A program made the position numbers and the translations under genes. Positions 24,321 to 32,248 of a stretch of 32,248 nucleotides of DNA are shown piece after piece. The notes below the pieces were generated by a model. That model worked only from the letters and a program-made list of their open reading frames with translations, was not told the origin of the DNA and made no database searches. Numbering within the stretch: position 1 is the first letter of the stretch; the number at the start of each line of letters is the position of its first letter. The stretch covers positions 1-32,248 of the forward strand of contig JAQUNC010000030.1 in NCBI GenBank assembly GCA_028717805.1, given 5' to 3'. This DNA comes from Atribacterota bacterium. Its GTDB lineage: Bacteria > Atribacterota > Phoenicimicrobiia > Phoenicimicrobiales > Stramentimicrobiaceae.

Positions 24321-24409
24321 TAAAAGGTGGCAGTCTGGCGACCATAGTCTTTTTTTGACTTTAGGCCCAAAACTTTGCGCCCTATTCTTTCGAATAGTTT
24401 GCCTTTTTC
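24321..24409 (-). ncRNA. Cyclic-di-GMP-I (GEMM) riboswitch aptamer, gene-proximal copy
   Basis: Read on the minus strand, the element matches the GEMM-I pattern: P1 (AAAAGG/CCTTTT), then GGCAAAC, a hairpin closed by a GAAA tetraloop (CTATTC-GAAA-GAATAG), and GGGCGCAAAG. The tetraloop receptor half GGGCCTAAAG...CTATGGTC and the closing CAGACTGCC follow. Receptor and tetraloop both fit the canonical fold. It ends about 50 bases before the C39-like lipoprotein start. The preceding aptamer at 24444-24534 makes this a tandem arrangement. Confidence 0.9.
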
Positions 24410-24443
24410 AACCTTAATTTTATTTTCTATATTTTTTCAAAAA

Positions 24444-24534
24444 GAAAAGAAGTCGGTAGCCTGGCAATCTTAACAGTCTCCTGCCTTAGATCCAGTGCTT
24501 TGCGCCCTATTCTTTCGAATAGTTTGCCTTTTTC
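24444..24534 (-). ncRNA. Cyclic-di-GMP-I (GEMM) riboswitch aptamer, distal copy
   Basis: This element shares a 41-base identical block with the proximal copy (24498-24538 versus 24373-24413), covering the GGCAAAC, tetraloop and GGGCGCAAAG segments. The second half differs: the receptor reads ATCTAAGG...TTAAGAT in place of CCTAAAG...CTATGG, and P1 carries mismatches. This suggests the two aptamers may differ in ligand affinity. It is transcribed first. Confidence 0.85.
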
Positions 24535-24603
24535 AACCCCTAATTGACTTCTATTTAATTAATACTTGTATTAGCAATTATTAAATTAACAATGTTCTGT
24601 TTT

Positions 24604-24631
24604 ATTCTACTATATATATTCCCTAAATCAA
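24604..24631 (-). promoter_or_regulatory. Candidate promoter of the riboswitch unit
   Basis: Minus-strand TTGATT (24631-24626), 16 bases, and TAGAAT (24609-24604) are a moderate promoter about 70 bases before the first aptamer. The stretch between ddl and the riboswitches has no gene. Confidence 0.4.
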
Positions 24632-24668
24632 ATTTTTTAGACAATATTTTAAAAAAAAATAAAAAATT

Positions 24669-25811
24669 TTATTTTTCCAATAATTTTGAAGGATAATCTA
24701 TTTTATTTGATAACTTATCTTGATAACGCTCCAGGGCTAGTTGTATTAATTTATCTATCAATTCTCTAAAGCCAATTCCGCTTTTTTCCCATAATTTAGG
24801 ATACATACTAGCCTGGGTAAAACCGGGAATGGTGTTAATCTCATTTAAATATATCTGATAAGAATTTTTTCTTTTCTGCACCAAAAAATCAACTCGGGCA
24901 AAACCAGCAGCATCAATGGCTAAAAAAGCGAGTTTAGAAATATCTTGAATCTGTTTGGCAATTTTATTTGGTATTCCAGCTGGAATAATTAATTGGGTAT
25001 TTTCATCAATATACTTGGAATCATAATCATAATATTTACCTGCTGGTTTCACCTCTCCCACTACAGAAACTTCGGGTTCATCATTACCCAAGACACTACA
25101 CTCCACCTCAATATTGTCTTCTACTCCTTCTTCTATGATAATTTTGCGGTCATAGGCTGTAGCTAAATTAATAGCAGAGGCTAATTCATCTCTTTTTTCC
25201 ACCTTACTGATACCTACACTGGATCCTAAATTTGTTGGTTTAACAAAAAGAGGGAAGCATAGTTCCTTTTCAATTTCTGTTAATATTTTTTCTGGCTCAG
25301 AACTCCATCTCTTCCGTTTTATCATTATCCATCTGGTGTGAGGCAGACCTGCTTGCTGAAAAATCTTTTTCATTAACTCTTTATCCATTGATAAGGAAGA
25401 GGCAACTACGCCTGAACCCACATAGGGAATATCAATTAATTCTAATAAACCTTGAATAGTACCATCTTCACCATATGGTCCATGTAATACTGGAAAGATA
25501 ACATCTAATTTTTCCAAAAAAGAATAGTTTATTTCATTATTCTTCTTGTTAATGATAATAAACTGATGCTCATCTGTTTTACTTTCCCAGCATATAATCT
25601 CTTTTCCTTCAATCCTTCCAGTCAGTAATGCACGACAGCTATCTTCAGGAGATAACCAATAACCATTCTTGGTAATACCAATTGGTATTGCTTTATATTT
25701 TTCGGGATTAATGGCTTTAATAACTGAGGAAGCTGAACAGAAAGAAACCTCATGCTCACCAGATTTACCTCCAAACAATATTCCTACTTTTATTTTTTTT
25801 TGCTGTTTCAT
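24669..25811 (-). CDS. ddl: D-alanine--D-alanine ligase
   Basis: This cytoplasmic ATP-grasp enzyme joins two D-alanines for peptidoglycan precursors. Motifs in order are GGKSGEHEVS (14-23), HGPYGEDG (110-117), the ATP loop KPTNLGSSVG (191-200), KYYDYDSKY (259-267), and the metal/catalytic end RVDFL plus NEINTIPGFT (323-332). The tyrosine-containing DYDSKY region resembles D-Ala-D-Ala ligases more than VanA-type D-lactate ligases. The length of 380 residues is typical of the longer DdlA-like type. It is 36 bases after the thiS/moaD-like gene. Confidence 0.93.
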   Translation of the reverse strand: MKQQKKIKVGILFGGKSGEHEVSFCSASSVIKAINPEKYKAIPIGITKNGYWLSPEDSCRALLTGRIEGKEIICWESKTDEHQFIIINKKNNEINYSFLEKLDVIFPVLHGPYGEDGTIQGLLELIDIPYVGSGVVASSLSMDKELMKKIFQQAGLPHTRWIMIKRKRWSSEPEKILTEIEKELCFPLFVKPTNLGSSVGISKVEKRDELASAINLATAYDRKIIIEEGVEDNIEVECSVLGNDEPEVSVVGEVKPAGKYYDYDSKYIDENTQLIIPAGIPNKIAKQIQDISKLAFLAIDAAGFARVDFLVQKRKNSYQIYLNEINTIPGFTQASMYPKLWEKSGIGFRELIDKLIQLALERYQDKLSNKIDYPSKLLEK

Positions 25812-25847
25812 TTTATTCCTTTCTTAAGGCTACCAATGAGATAGGTT

Positions 25848-26090
25848 TTAACCTCCGCCTATAACTGGAAATACTTCAACCATATCTCCCTCAACTAATT
25901 GATAATCGAAATTGGTAATCTTCTTATTAACTAACACCATTCCCACAAAACCTATGGCTTCTTGAGGCAAAAAACGGTTCAAAATCGATGTAATATCTTC
26001 TCCATTATCGAGGTTTAATTTCAATAATCTATTGCAATTATCCTGTAGGTATTTTTCAAAACCAGAATAAAACTTTATGCTTACCTTCAT
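25848..26090 (-). CDS. MoaD/ThiS-family small sulfur-carrier protein
   Basis: This ubiquitin-like protein of about 80 residues ends in the Gly-Gly(-Gly) tail needed for thiocarboxylate formation (VEVFPVIGGG). It opens with a beta strand (MKVSIKFYSGF) and has the VLVNKKI...DYQLVEGDMVEVFP core. I prefer ATG at 26090: GGGAG stands 8 bases upstream, whereas GTG at 26099 overlaps the rarA stop but lacks spacing. Its partner enzyme (MoeB/ThiF-like) is not in the window. It could serve molybdopterin, tungstopterin or thiamin synthesis. Confidence 0.82.
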   Translation of the reverse strand: MKVSIKFYSGFEKYLQDNCNRLLKLNLDNGEDITSILNRFLPQEAIGFVGMVLVNKKITNFDYQLVEGDMVEVFPVIGGG

Positions 26091-26095
26091 AGCAA

Positions 26096-27487
26096 TCACT
26101 CCCTGTTTATGTTCTCCTCTTTAGGAATAGCCTTTTTTATACTTTTTTTCTGCTGCAACAATGTTTTCATTTTTTTTCTCTGTTCCATTATCTCTTTAAT
26201 TTTCCCCTCCAATCCTCTTCCGGAAGGGAAATAATATTTTCTTTCTACCAGCTGATCAGGAAGATGTTGTTGGTCAACAAATGCATCCCGATAATCGTGG
26301 GCATACTGGTATCCTGCTCCATAACCCATATCTTTCATCATCGAAGTTGGAGCATTACGAATAACAAAAGGTACCGGCAATGGACCATATCTCTTTATAT
26401 CCTGACCGGCTAGTTGTCTACCTTTATAAAGAGCATTACTTTTTGAGGTATTAGATAGATAAACCGCAGCCTGTATTAGAGCTAAATCTCCCTCTGGCAT
26501 TCCAAGAAAATGAACTGCCTGCATTGCTGATACTGCAACAGAAAGTGCTTGAGGATCTGCATTTCCAATATCCTCCGAGGCAAACCTGATGAGTCTACGG
26601 GCAATATAAAGGGGATCCTCGCCTGCTTCAATCATACGGGTAACCCAATAAAGAGCTGCATCAGGATCAGAATCGCGCATACTTTTATGTAATGCTGAAA
26701 TGAGATTATAATGTTCCTCACCACTTTTATCATAACGAAGGATATTTTTCTGTACAACTTGCTGAATTAAGTCTCTATCTATTTTAATTTTATCCTTATC
26801 CTTAAAGTGGGCAATTCTGGTATTCACAGCAAATTCAAGTATATTTAAAGCTATCCTGGCATCTCCATAAGATAGCCCGGTAATAAGATTAATTATCTCT
26901 TCATCTATTTCCAGAGGTAAGTTTCCATAACCATTCTCTATATCAGCTAAAGCACGCTGAATAATTCTGGATAAATCCTTCTCGGTGAGAGAATCGAGCA
27001 CATAAACACTTGAACGTGACAATAGGGGAGAAATCACTTCAAAAGAAGGATTTTCAGTAGTAGCCCCAATCAATATAATAGTCCCGTCCTCCACATAGGG
27101 GAGAAAGGCATTTTGCTGATTTTTATTAAAACGATGAATCTCATCTACAAAGAGAATAGTCTTCTGCTGATGAAAAGTCCAGCGCTGTTTAACTTCTTTA
27201 ATGATTTCCTTTAAATCAGGAATACCGGAAGTAACAGCACTAAACTGGACAAAAAAACTTTTGGTCATTTGGGCAATAATCATAGCCAGGGTAGTTTTCC
27301 CTGAACCCGGGGGACCCCACAAAATAATTGACTGTAGCTGATCTTTCTCAATAGCAATGCGCAAAGGCTTGCCCTTGCCAATAATCTTTTCCTGCCCTAC
27401 AAATTCCTCCAGATTTTTTGGCCGCATTCGGTCAGCTAAGGGAGCTAATTTGGTTATTTTTTTTGCCTGTTGATGAAAAAGATCCAT
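26096..27487 (-). CDS. rarA: Replication-associated recombination protein A (RarA/MgsA), AAA+ ATPase
   Basis: This clamp-loader-like AAA+ ATPase acts at stalled replication forks. Walker A is GPPGSGKTT (58-66), Walker B is ILFVDEIHRFNK with DEIH at 115-118, and sensor 1 lies in GATTENPSFE (141-150). The C-terminal MgsA domain (ESHK-type region, SMRDSDPDAALYWVTRMIEAGEDPLYIARRL) and KDMGYGAGYQYAHD are conserved. It has 463 residues and the normal N-terminal NLEEFVGQ motif. A DNA-binding basic tail ends the protein. It overlaps or adjoins the thiS/moaD-like gene, and ddl follows. Confidence 0.94.
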   Translation of the reverse strand: MDLFHQQAKKITKLAPLADRMRPKNLEEFVGQEKIIGKGKPLRIAIEKDQLQSIILWGPPGSGKTTLAMIIAQMTKSFFVQFSAVTSGIPDLKEIIKEVKQRWTFHQQKTILFVDEIHRFNKNQQNAFLPYVEDGTIILIGATTENPSFEVISPLLSRSSVYVLDSLTEKDLSRIIQRALADIENGYGNLPLEIDEEIINLITGLSYGDARIALNILEFAVNTRIAHFKDKDKIKIDRDLIQQVVQKNILRYDKSGEEHYNLISALHKSMRDSDPDAALYWVTRMIEAGEDPLYIARRLIRFASEDIGNADPQALSVAVSAMQAVHFLGMPEGDLALIQAAVYLSNTSKSNALYKGRQLAGQDIKRYGPLPVPFVIRNAPTSMMKDMGYGAGYQYAHDYRDAFVDQQHLPDQLVERKYYFPSGRGLEGKIKEIMEQRKKMKTLLQQKKSIKKAIPKEENINRE

Positions 27488-27978
27488 TATTTTTATCCTT
27501 GATTACTTTTATTTTATTATCTTATCATTTTTTTAATATTTTTAAAATAACTAAAAACAAGCGGTTTCTGAACACTTTCTTCCTGAACTTTGCCTATCTG
27601 TAGATTTAGAGTGAAAACTTCTTAATCTTAATTAAATTCTAATCTTCTATCCTCTATTGCAAATTGTAAAAGAAATAAAATAATTGTGAAGAAAAAAGGT
27701 AAAAAGTAGACTACCTAAAATAATTGAACAAGTAGTTGGTATTGCATTCTAATCTTAGTTTGTTAAAAGATAGTCAGAAATATTATTTTCATGATATTAA
27801 AAAGAAATTATTGACTATTACTATGGCTTGAGTTACTTTATTGTATGTTATCCTTGTAACGATTTATATGCGTTCAGAATTTGGATTTAGTTGAATATAT
27901 TTACAAATTGAAAATAGCTCACTATGAACTTAAATATTTAACTTGAATAAAACTAAAAGCGATATTTCAAGGTCTGAT
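27488..27978. other. Gene-free intergenic region between rarA and the YczE-like gene
   Basis: I see no credible gene, tRNA or strong hairpin in these 491 very AT-rich bases, apart from the rarA ribosome binding site (AAGGAT) at the left end. Confidence 0.5.
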
Positions 27979-28644
27979 TTATTTAACTTTTAGGTCATTA
28001 TTCCTAAAAATGATTTTATAAGTATTATCAATTGCTTCATGCTCTACTTGTGTTGCATCAAATTTAAATAATTTAAAAGTAATCTGTATCCAAAATCCGA
28101 TGGTAAGTGCCGCTAAGATAGTTCCAACTCCAACCATACCGCCTAATTTCCACCCAATGATAACTACTAACACTTCAATTATTCCCCGACAGATGCCAAT
28201 GGGTAAGCCTGTTTTTCTGGTAAGTGCAACCATTAAACTATCCCTGGGTCCTGCGCCAAGCCCTGGTTTCATATAAAAGTAGGTCCCTAGGGCAATAATT
28301 ATTAAACCTACAATTAACATGGGAATACTCCATATAAAATTATTTGCTATCGGTATAATATGAAGTGAAATAATAATATCTAAAAAGATACCAATTAGTA
28401 CCATATTAAAAATAGTGCCCAGTCCCAGTTTCTCTCCGAGAAATATAGATAAGAGGCCAATAATAATACTGATTATAATTGATGCATTACCAATGCTGAT
28501 ATCGGTTGTCTTAGCTAATCCTGCATGGAAAACATCCCATGGAGCATATCCTATATGTGCATTTATGGTAATGGCGATACCCAATGCAAAAAGGAAAAGC
28601 CCCCAGGTTAATTGAAAAACACGCACTAAGTATAATTGTCTCAC
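27979..28644 (-). CDS. YczE/YitT-like integral membrane protein
   Basis: This 221-residue protein has about six to seven membrane helices. The start is GTG at 28644 with AGAAAGG upstream (28653-28659). The opening LTWGLFLFALGIAITINAHIGYAPWDVFHAGLA and the repeat GAGPRDSLMVALTRKTGLPIG are typical of the YczE (COG2364) group. Related proteins are often beside GntR/MocR regulators in Firmicutes; none is here. The function of the group is unknown. Confidence 0.82.
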   Translation of the reverse strand: MRQLYLVRVFQLTWGLFLFALGIAITINAHIGYAPWDVFHAGLAKTTDISIGNASIIISIIIGLLSIFLGEKLGLGTIFNMVLIGIFLDIIISLHIIPIANNFIWSIPMLIVGLIIIALGTYFYMKPGLGAGPRDSLMVALTRKTGLPIGICRGIIEVLVVIIGWKLGGMVGVGTILAALTIGFWIQITFKLFKFDATQVEHEAIDNTYKIIFRNNDLKVK

Positions 28645-29015
28645 AGTATAAACCTTTCTGAACTGATTTGTTAAATAAACATAATAGACTAACTAACGTA
28701 TTTTGGAGTATATATATGATGTTTATTATAGAGATGTACATGGCAAAGTCAATAATCCACTTTCTTTTTTGTTTTATCATTTTATAGCTTGACCCATAAT
28801 ATTTATATTAGTACACTATGAGATAAGGGAAAAGAAGGCGCTTCTAAATTAGTAATTATTTACAGAATTTTGATTGGACTAAAGATATTAAAAGATCAGG
28901 TAAAAATATAGAGGCAATCTGGTTAAGAATTAGAATTAGGCATCAGGTTTTCCTGATAATATATGATAATTTCTGAACAAAATATAAAGAATAAAAAAAT
29001 GAAGAGGAATGGTAA
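28645..29015. other. Divergent intergenic region between the YczE-like gene and malY
   Basis: These 371 bases hold the YczE-like promoter on the minus strand and the malY ribosome binding site GAGGA (29004-29008) 7 bases before its ATG. No clear malY promoter could be chosen, and no gene was found. Confidence 0.5.
28725..28752 (-). promoter_or_regulatory. Strong promoter of the YczE-like gene
   Basis: Minus-strand TTGACT (28752-28747), 16 bases, TATAAT (28730-28725). The leader to the GTG start is about 75 bases. Confidence 0.65.
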
Positions 29016-30221
29016 ATGAAGAAACATTACAATTTTGATCAAATTATCCCACGGGGCTGTGATAGCGGTTCTTATAGTGTAAAATGGCAGAGTTTTGAAC
29101 ATAAATTCCCTGGTTACGATGTTCAGGGAGCTTTAGGTATGTGGATAGCAGATATGGATTTTTTATGTCCATCTGAGGTTATCACAGCGGTTAAAAAAAG
29201 AGCTGAACATGGAATCTATGGGTATGTTTCACCTGATGCTGTAGAAGCTTTTAAAAAAGCTGCTGCGGGATGGTTTGATAGGCGCTATAATTATCAAATC
29301 CCTACTGATTGGATGCTCTTTATTAGTGGTGTGGTACCCTCAATAAATGCTGCTATTCAAGAGTTTACCAAACCTGGAGATGGGGTCATTATACAAAATC
29401 CTGTTTACTATCCTTTCCGGGAAAGTATTGTAAATTGTGGAAGAAGAGTACAAAATAACCAGTTAATTGAAAAAAAAGGTTTTTACAGTATGGATTTTAA
29501 AGGCTTAGAAGAGTTAGCAAAAGATCCTGATACTAAACTCATTATACTTTGCAATCCCCACAATCCGGTAGGTAGAGTTTGGACCAGGGATGAATTGTAT
29601 CGTGCTGGCAAGATCTGTTTGGATAATGAGGTATTAATTTTCTCTGACGAGATTCATGCCGATTTGATAATGAAAGAACACAAGTTTATTACAGCTGGGA
29701 AATTACCAGATACCATCACTCAGAATCTTATCATCTCTTATGCACCCAGTAAGACATTTAATATAGCTGGCCTGAGCGCCTCACTAATTGTAATTCCGAA
29801 TAAGGAAATAAGAGAAAGATTGACTAAGAGAATGATTATTAATAATTATCCTGATCCTAATGTATTTGCACCTATCGCTGGTGAAGCTGCTTATCTTTAC
29901 GGGGATAGTTATGTAGATGATTTAACAGAATATGTAGAGAATAACTTTGATTATGTTATTGAATATCTTAAGGATAATTTAACAGATATACACATGAAAA
30001 AACCTGAGGGAACATACTTGGCCTGGATTGATTTCAGAGGAACTGGATTAAGTAATAAAGAAATCTATTCCTTGATATTGGAAAAGGCAAAGATAGCTGT
30101 AGACCTGGGAGAGTGGTTTGGCTCAGGAGGAGAAGGATTTATGAGATTTAACTTTGCCTGTCCCAAATCAACAGTGGTCACAGCTATGCAACGACTTAAA
30201 AATGCATTTCAAAACTTATAA
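29016..30221 (+). CDS. MalY/PatB-type aminotransferase (cystathionine beta-lyase)
   Basis: This is a fold-type I PLP enzyme of 401 residues. Motifs are MWIADMDF near residue 42, ISGVVPSINAAI (103-114) around the PLP phosphate, CNPHNPVGR (179-187), SDEIHADL (210-217), and SYAPSKTFNIAGL with PLP Lys246. The RFNFACP arginine near the C-terminus binds the substrate carboxylate. The family usually cleaves cystathionine or cysteine to release a thiol or sulfide plus pyruvate and ammonia. MalY in E. coli also affects maltose regulation. A methionine or sulfur role is likely; exact substrate open. Confidence 0.88.
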   Translation: MKKHYNFDQIIPRGCDSGSYSVKWQSFEHKFPGYDVQGALGMWIADMDFLCPSEVITAVKKRAEHGIYGYVSPDAVEAFKKAAAGWFDRRYNYQIPTDWMLFISGVVPSINAAIQEFTKPGDGVIIQNPVYYPFRESIVNCGRRVQNNQLIEKKGFYSMDFKGLEELAKDPDTKLIILCNPHNPVGRVWTRDELYRAGKICLDNEVLIFSDEIHADLIMKEHKFITAGKLPDTITQNLIISYAPSKTFNIAGLSASLIVIPNKEIRERLTKRMIINNYPDPNVFAPIAGEAAYLYGDSYVDDLTEYVENNFDYVIEYLKDNLTDIHMKKPEGTYLAWIDFRGTGLSNKEIYSLILEKAKIAVDLGEWFGSGGEGFMRFNFACPKSTVVTAMQRLKNAFQNL

Positions 30222-30224
30222 TTT

Positions 30225-30255
30225 AGAACATTAAGAATGAATTTGTTCTGTTTTT
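30225..30255 (+). terminator. Weak intrinsic terminator after malY
   Basis: A 6-bp stem AGAACA (30225-30230) / TGTTCT (30244-30249) is followed by five T, just after the malY stop and at the convergent 3' end of the acyltransferase. Confidence 0.4.
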
Positions 30256-30257
30256 GC

Positions 30258-31475
30258 CTAATCTATTTTTTCTCGGGTAATGCCAATGGATTGTACCCAT
30301 TTATAGGCAGACAAATGCGGATTTTTAAATTTACACCGGTACATTTTCTTATCATGATAATTAAACTCCAGCACTGCTTGAAACTGAACACTAAGACCGG
30401 TAATTTTCCCTAATTGAAATCGGCACTTCTCTCCATCCGGAAATTCAAAATACAACTCTTTTTGATTTAAACATAAGTTCCCCTCTCCCATATAAGCAAA
30501 GGGCTGGCTAAGGCTACCGACAAACATTTCAACCTCATTATCTCTTAAAATATCTTTACAGTCTTGGTTTTTGATATTGTATTTTTCTGTAATAAACTCT
30601 CTTAAAAAGAGATTCTGCCATCGATTCCAATCTCTGAGGTTATCAAAATACAATTTTTTCTGTAAGCCTTCCAAAAAACCATATTGATTGTAAATCACAC
30701 TGTAGTGACATTGCTGGCAGGATAATTGATTACCATGAGAAATAAGTGTATTAAGGGACTGACAATTAGGACAGGTAAATAAAAGATGTTCCAGGTTCTC
30801 TGCTAAATCTTTACCGATATATTTACTATATTCCTTTCTCTGATAATCTACTTCATCATGAGCAAGGTACTGCTTTATTTTGTCTTCAATCTGCTCTAAT
30901 GATAATGCACGACACTCATCTTTAGTAAGACACAAAGTATAAGATAAGTCTACCCTACCTTTTCTTGATACTTTTGCCCACCGTGGATAAGCAAGATACC
31001 CGCCTCTTATCTTTACCGTTACTACGGGTACATCTAATTTCTTAATTAATTTTGCTGTAGCGCATAAAGTCTTAAAATCAGTAGTTCCATCCCATTTCCG
31101 TTCACCTTCAGGGAAAATACCCAATATTCTTCCGTTATCTTTAGCTCGAAGCAATCTTTTAATGGGTAAATATTGTTTCATATATCTCTTTTTAGGAATA
31201 GAGCCGACTGAATTGAGAATGAGACGGAATAAAGGATTTCTGAAATAAACCGCCTCAGCAATGTAGCATATTGGTTCCTCAACAAACATATTTACTAAAA
31301 AGGGATCCCAGTAAGTTACATGATTAGCCAAAACAAGATAGGAGGGATTCAAACTATTAGTATCATTTTTTGATACATGGATATCTATCTTCCAATGTAA
31401 ATACACGCTGGTTAAAAATCGTAATATTTTCCCCCAAGGAGGTTTAATTTTTTTAACTTCTTTATAATAATACAT
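30258..31475 (-). CDS. PlsC-type acyltransferase fused to a zinc ribbon and unknown C-terminal domain
   Basis: The N-terminal half is a 1-acyl-glycerol-3-phosphate acyltransferase domain, with NHVTYWD at 51-57 (His52, Asp57) and FPEGER at 121-126; membrane-bound acyl transfer to a lysophospholipid is the likely role. Residues 235-256 form a C-x2-C...C-x2-C zinc ribbon (Cys235, 238, 253, 256). The last 150 residues are a strand-rich domain (SQPFAYMGEGNLCLNQKEL, GKITGLSVQFQAVLEFNYHD) that could be PH- or GRAM-like. At 405 residues it is nearly twice a plain PlsC. Only weak signals precede the ATG. Confidence 0.8.
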   Translation of the reverse strand: MYYYKEVKKIKPPWGKILRFLTSVYLHWKIDIHVSKNDTNSLNPSYLVLANHVTYWDPFLVNMFVEEPICYIAEAVYFRNPLFRLILNSVGSIPKKRYMKQYLPIKRLLRAKDNGRILGIFPEGERKWDGTTDFKTLCATAKLIKKLDVPVVTVKIRGGYLAYPRWAKVSRKGRVDLSYTLCLTKDECRALSLEQIEDKIKQYLAHDEVDYQRKEYSKYIGKDLAENLEHLLFTCPNCQSLNTLISHGNQLSCQQCHYSVIYNQYGFLEGLQKKLYFDNLRDWNRWQNLFLREFITEKYNIKNQDCKDILRDNEVEMFVGSLSQPFAYMGEGNLCLNQKELYFEFPDGEKCRFQLGKITGLSVQFQAVLEFNYHDKKMYRCKFKNPHLSAYKWVQSIGITREKID

Positions 31476-31721
31476 TATTTATTTTTTCTATAACAATTTT
31501 CATTATTCTACAATTATATTCCATAATGTGGCAAATATTATTTATTTCATTCCACCGAAAAATAAATCAGGGAGGAGGGAAAATTAAAAATAAAGGTTTC
31601 AAAGCATTTAAAATCTATTAATGAGTGTTTATGACATAATTATCACAATAACAATTTAAACCATCACTATTGAATGTTTATTAAAAATACTATAAGCCCA
31701 ATATCTTTGCTTGCATTAATT

Positions 31722-31928
31722 TTAGCTCCATTTTTGTATTTCAATTATATTACCCTCCGGATCTTTGTCATATACTACATGTATTTTCACTACACTATCA
31801 ATATGCCCCATAACTGTTTCTCCTACTGTCGTTCCTCCATTTTCTTTTAGCTTAGCCAAACAATTCTCAACATCGTCAACCACAAAGGAAATATGACTAT
31901 GGGTTTTGGGGTCTATAATTGAAAACAC
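31722..31928 (-). pseudogene. C-terminal half of a glyoxalase/VOC-family protein
   Basis: The 68 residues match only one beta-alpha-beta-beta-beta module of the VOC fold: the strand HSHISFVVDDVENCLAKLKENG and the metal-site strand DPEGNIIEIQKW with a Glu ligand. A full VOC protein has two modules, about 120-130 residues. The frame starts at GTG 31928 without a ribosome binding site, directly behind an in-frame TAG, and the missing half is not visible in any frame upstream. It is probably a decayed gene, or else a short subunit. Confidence 0.55.
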
Positions 31929-32081
31929 CTACTGAAATTTTACACTATCCAATAATAGAGTTTTACTAATTTTTTATTAAACAGATTATAGAATAATGAT
32001 ATAAATGGAAAAGAATAAATCAAAAAATTGTATTTGCTTTTATATAAGCTTATTCTATAGTTAGTGTTTATTTTAAAATAT

Positions 32082-32099
32082 AAACCCTCCAGGTTTTTT
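32082..32099. terminator. Weak bidirectional terminator-like hairpin
   Basis: AAACC (32082-32086) pairs with GGTTT (32092-32096); T runs follow on the plus strand and A/T-rich sequence on the other. It may end the partial gene at the right edge. Confidence 0.3.
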
Positions 32100-32188
32100 A
32101 TTTAATTTTGTTTTATTTACTCCTATAATGGAAAACCAAAAAAAATAATATAATCTCACATTGTTATCTATCTACTGCTGTTAGAAAT

Positions 32189-32248
32189 TTAGTCAAACTT
32201 ATTATTAAGATACTTAATAATTTCTTTCTCCATTTCCTCTTTCAAATG
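32189..32248 (-). CDS. Last 19 codons of an unidentified gene cut by the right edge
   Basis: Reading leftward from the window end, an open frame gives HLKEEMEKEIIKYLNNKFD and stops with TAA at 32191-32189. It is too short to identify. The charged helical composition and the hairpin about 90 bases later favour a real 3' end, but chance remains possible. Confidence 0.35.
   Translation of the reverse strand, partial: HLKEEMEKEIIKYLNNKFD

Noticed and set aside
24373-24538. A 41-base direct repeat (24373-24413 and 24498-24538) that could suggest a CRISPR pair or transposon ends
   Set aside because: Both copies are the 5' halves of cyclic-di-GMP-I aptamers, with tetraloop and core motifs in place; there is no third copy and no cas gene.
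28511-28780. An 89-codon open frame on the minus strand starting before the YczE-like gene
   Set aside because: It overlaps the YczE-like gene out of frame, has no ribosome binding site, and covers the strong promoter at 28725-28752.

Overview
The window is a strongly AT-rich, compact bacterial chromosome segment. It looks like an anaerobic, amino-acid- or N-compound-fermenting bacterium. Both Liv-type solute-binding proteins have ordinary Sec signal peptides instead of lipoboxes, which suggests a periplasm, so a diderm such as an Atribacterota-like or related anaerobe is more likely than a classical Gram-positive. This placement is an inference from gene content only. No rRNA, tRNA, IS element, CRISPR array or phage gene was seen.

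Region 1 (1-14.9 kb, all on the minus strand, read right to left) is a transport and catabolism block. First comes a complete Liv-type ABC transporter (livK2-H2-M2-G2-F2, 14738-10048). Then come an IclR-family regulator, carbamate kinase, aspartate carbamoyltransferase, dihydroorotate dehydrogenase B (electron-transfer subunit, then catalytic subunit), and a second complete Liv transporter (H-M-G-F-K, 5091-327). At the left edge lies the first 28 codons of a class I fumarase/tartrate dehydratase alpha subunit. Carbamate kinase, an IclR regulator, two transporters and a fumarase, with no carAB, pyrC, pyrE or pyrF, make this look less like pyrimidine biosynthesis. It fits a possible fermentation of orotate or carbamoyl-aspartate: orotate to dihydroorotate, carbamoyl-aspartate, aspartate plus carbamoyl phosphate (ATP from carbamate kinase), then fumarate and malate. 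A palindrome GTTCCAT-ATG-ATGGAAC in front of iclR, with related half-sites at the fumarase leader and the livK2 promoter, suggests one regulon.

Region 2 (15.2-23.1 kb) is mixed housekeeping: lipoate-protein ligase, two convergent EamA-type exporters, cysteine synthase, two small membrane proteins with coiled-coil or charged tails, a Sir2 deacetylase, a divergent YchF ATPase and NikR. The last five appear to form one operon led by NikR. Its promoter carries a good NikR-like operator.

Region 3 (23.2-27.5 kb) holds the clearest RNA regulation. Two tandem cyclic-di-GMP-I (GEMM) riboswitch aptamers (24534-24321, minus strand) precede a C39-like cysteine peptidase lipoprotein and a small unknown protein. 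A 27-bp hairpin terminator ends this unit. The peptidase must start at 24271: the longer open frame runs through the second aptamer. Upstream lies rarA - thiS/moaD-like - ddl.

Region 4 (28-32.2 kb) has a YczE/YitT-type membrane protein, a divergent MalY/PatB aminotransferase (C-S lyase), a PlsC-type acyltransferase fused to a zinc ribbon and a C-terminal domain, half of a glyoxalase-family protein, and the last codons of an unidentified gene at the right edge.
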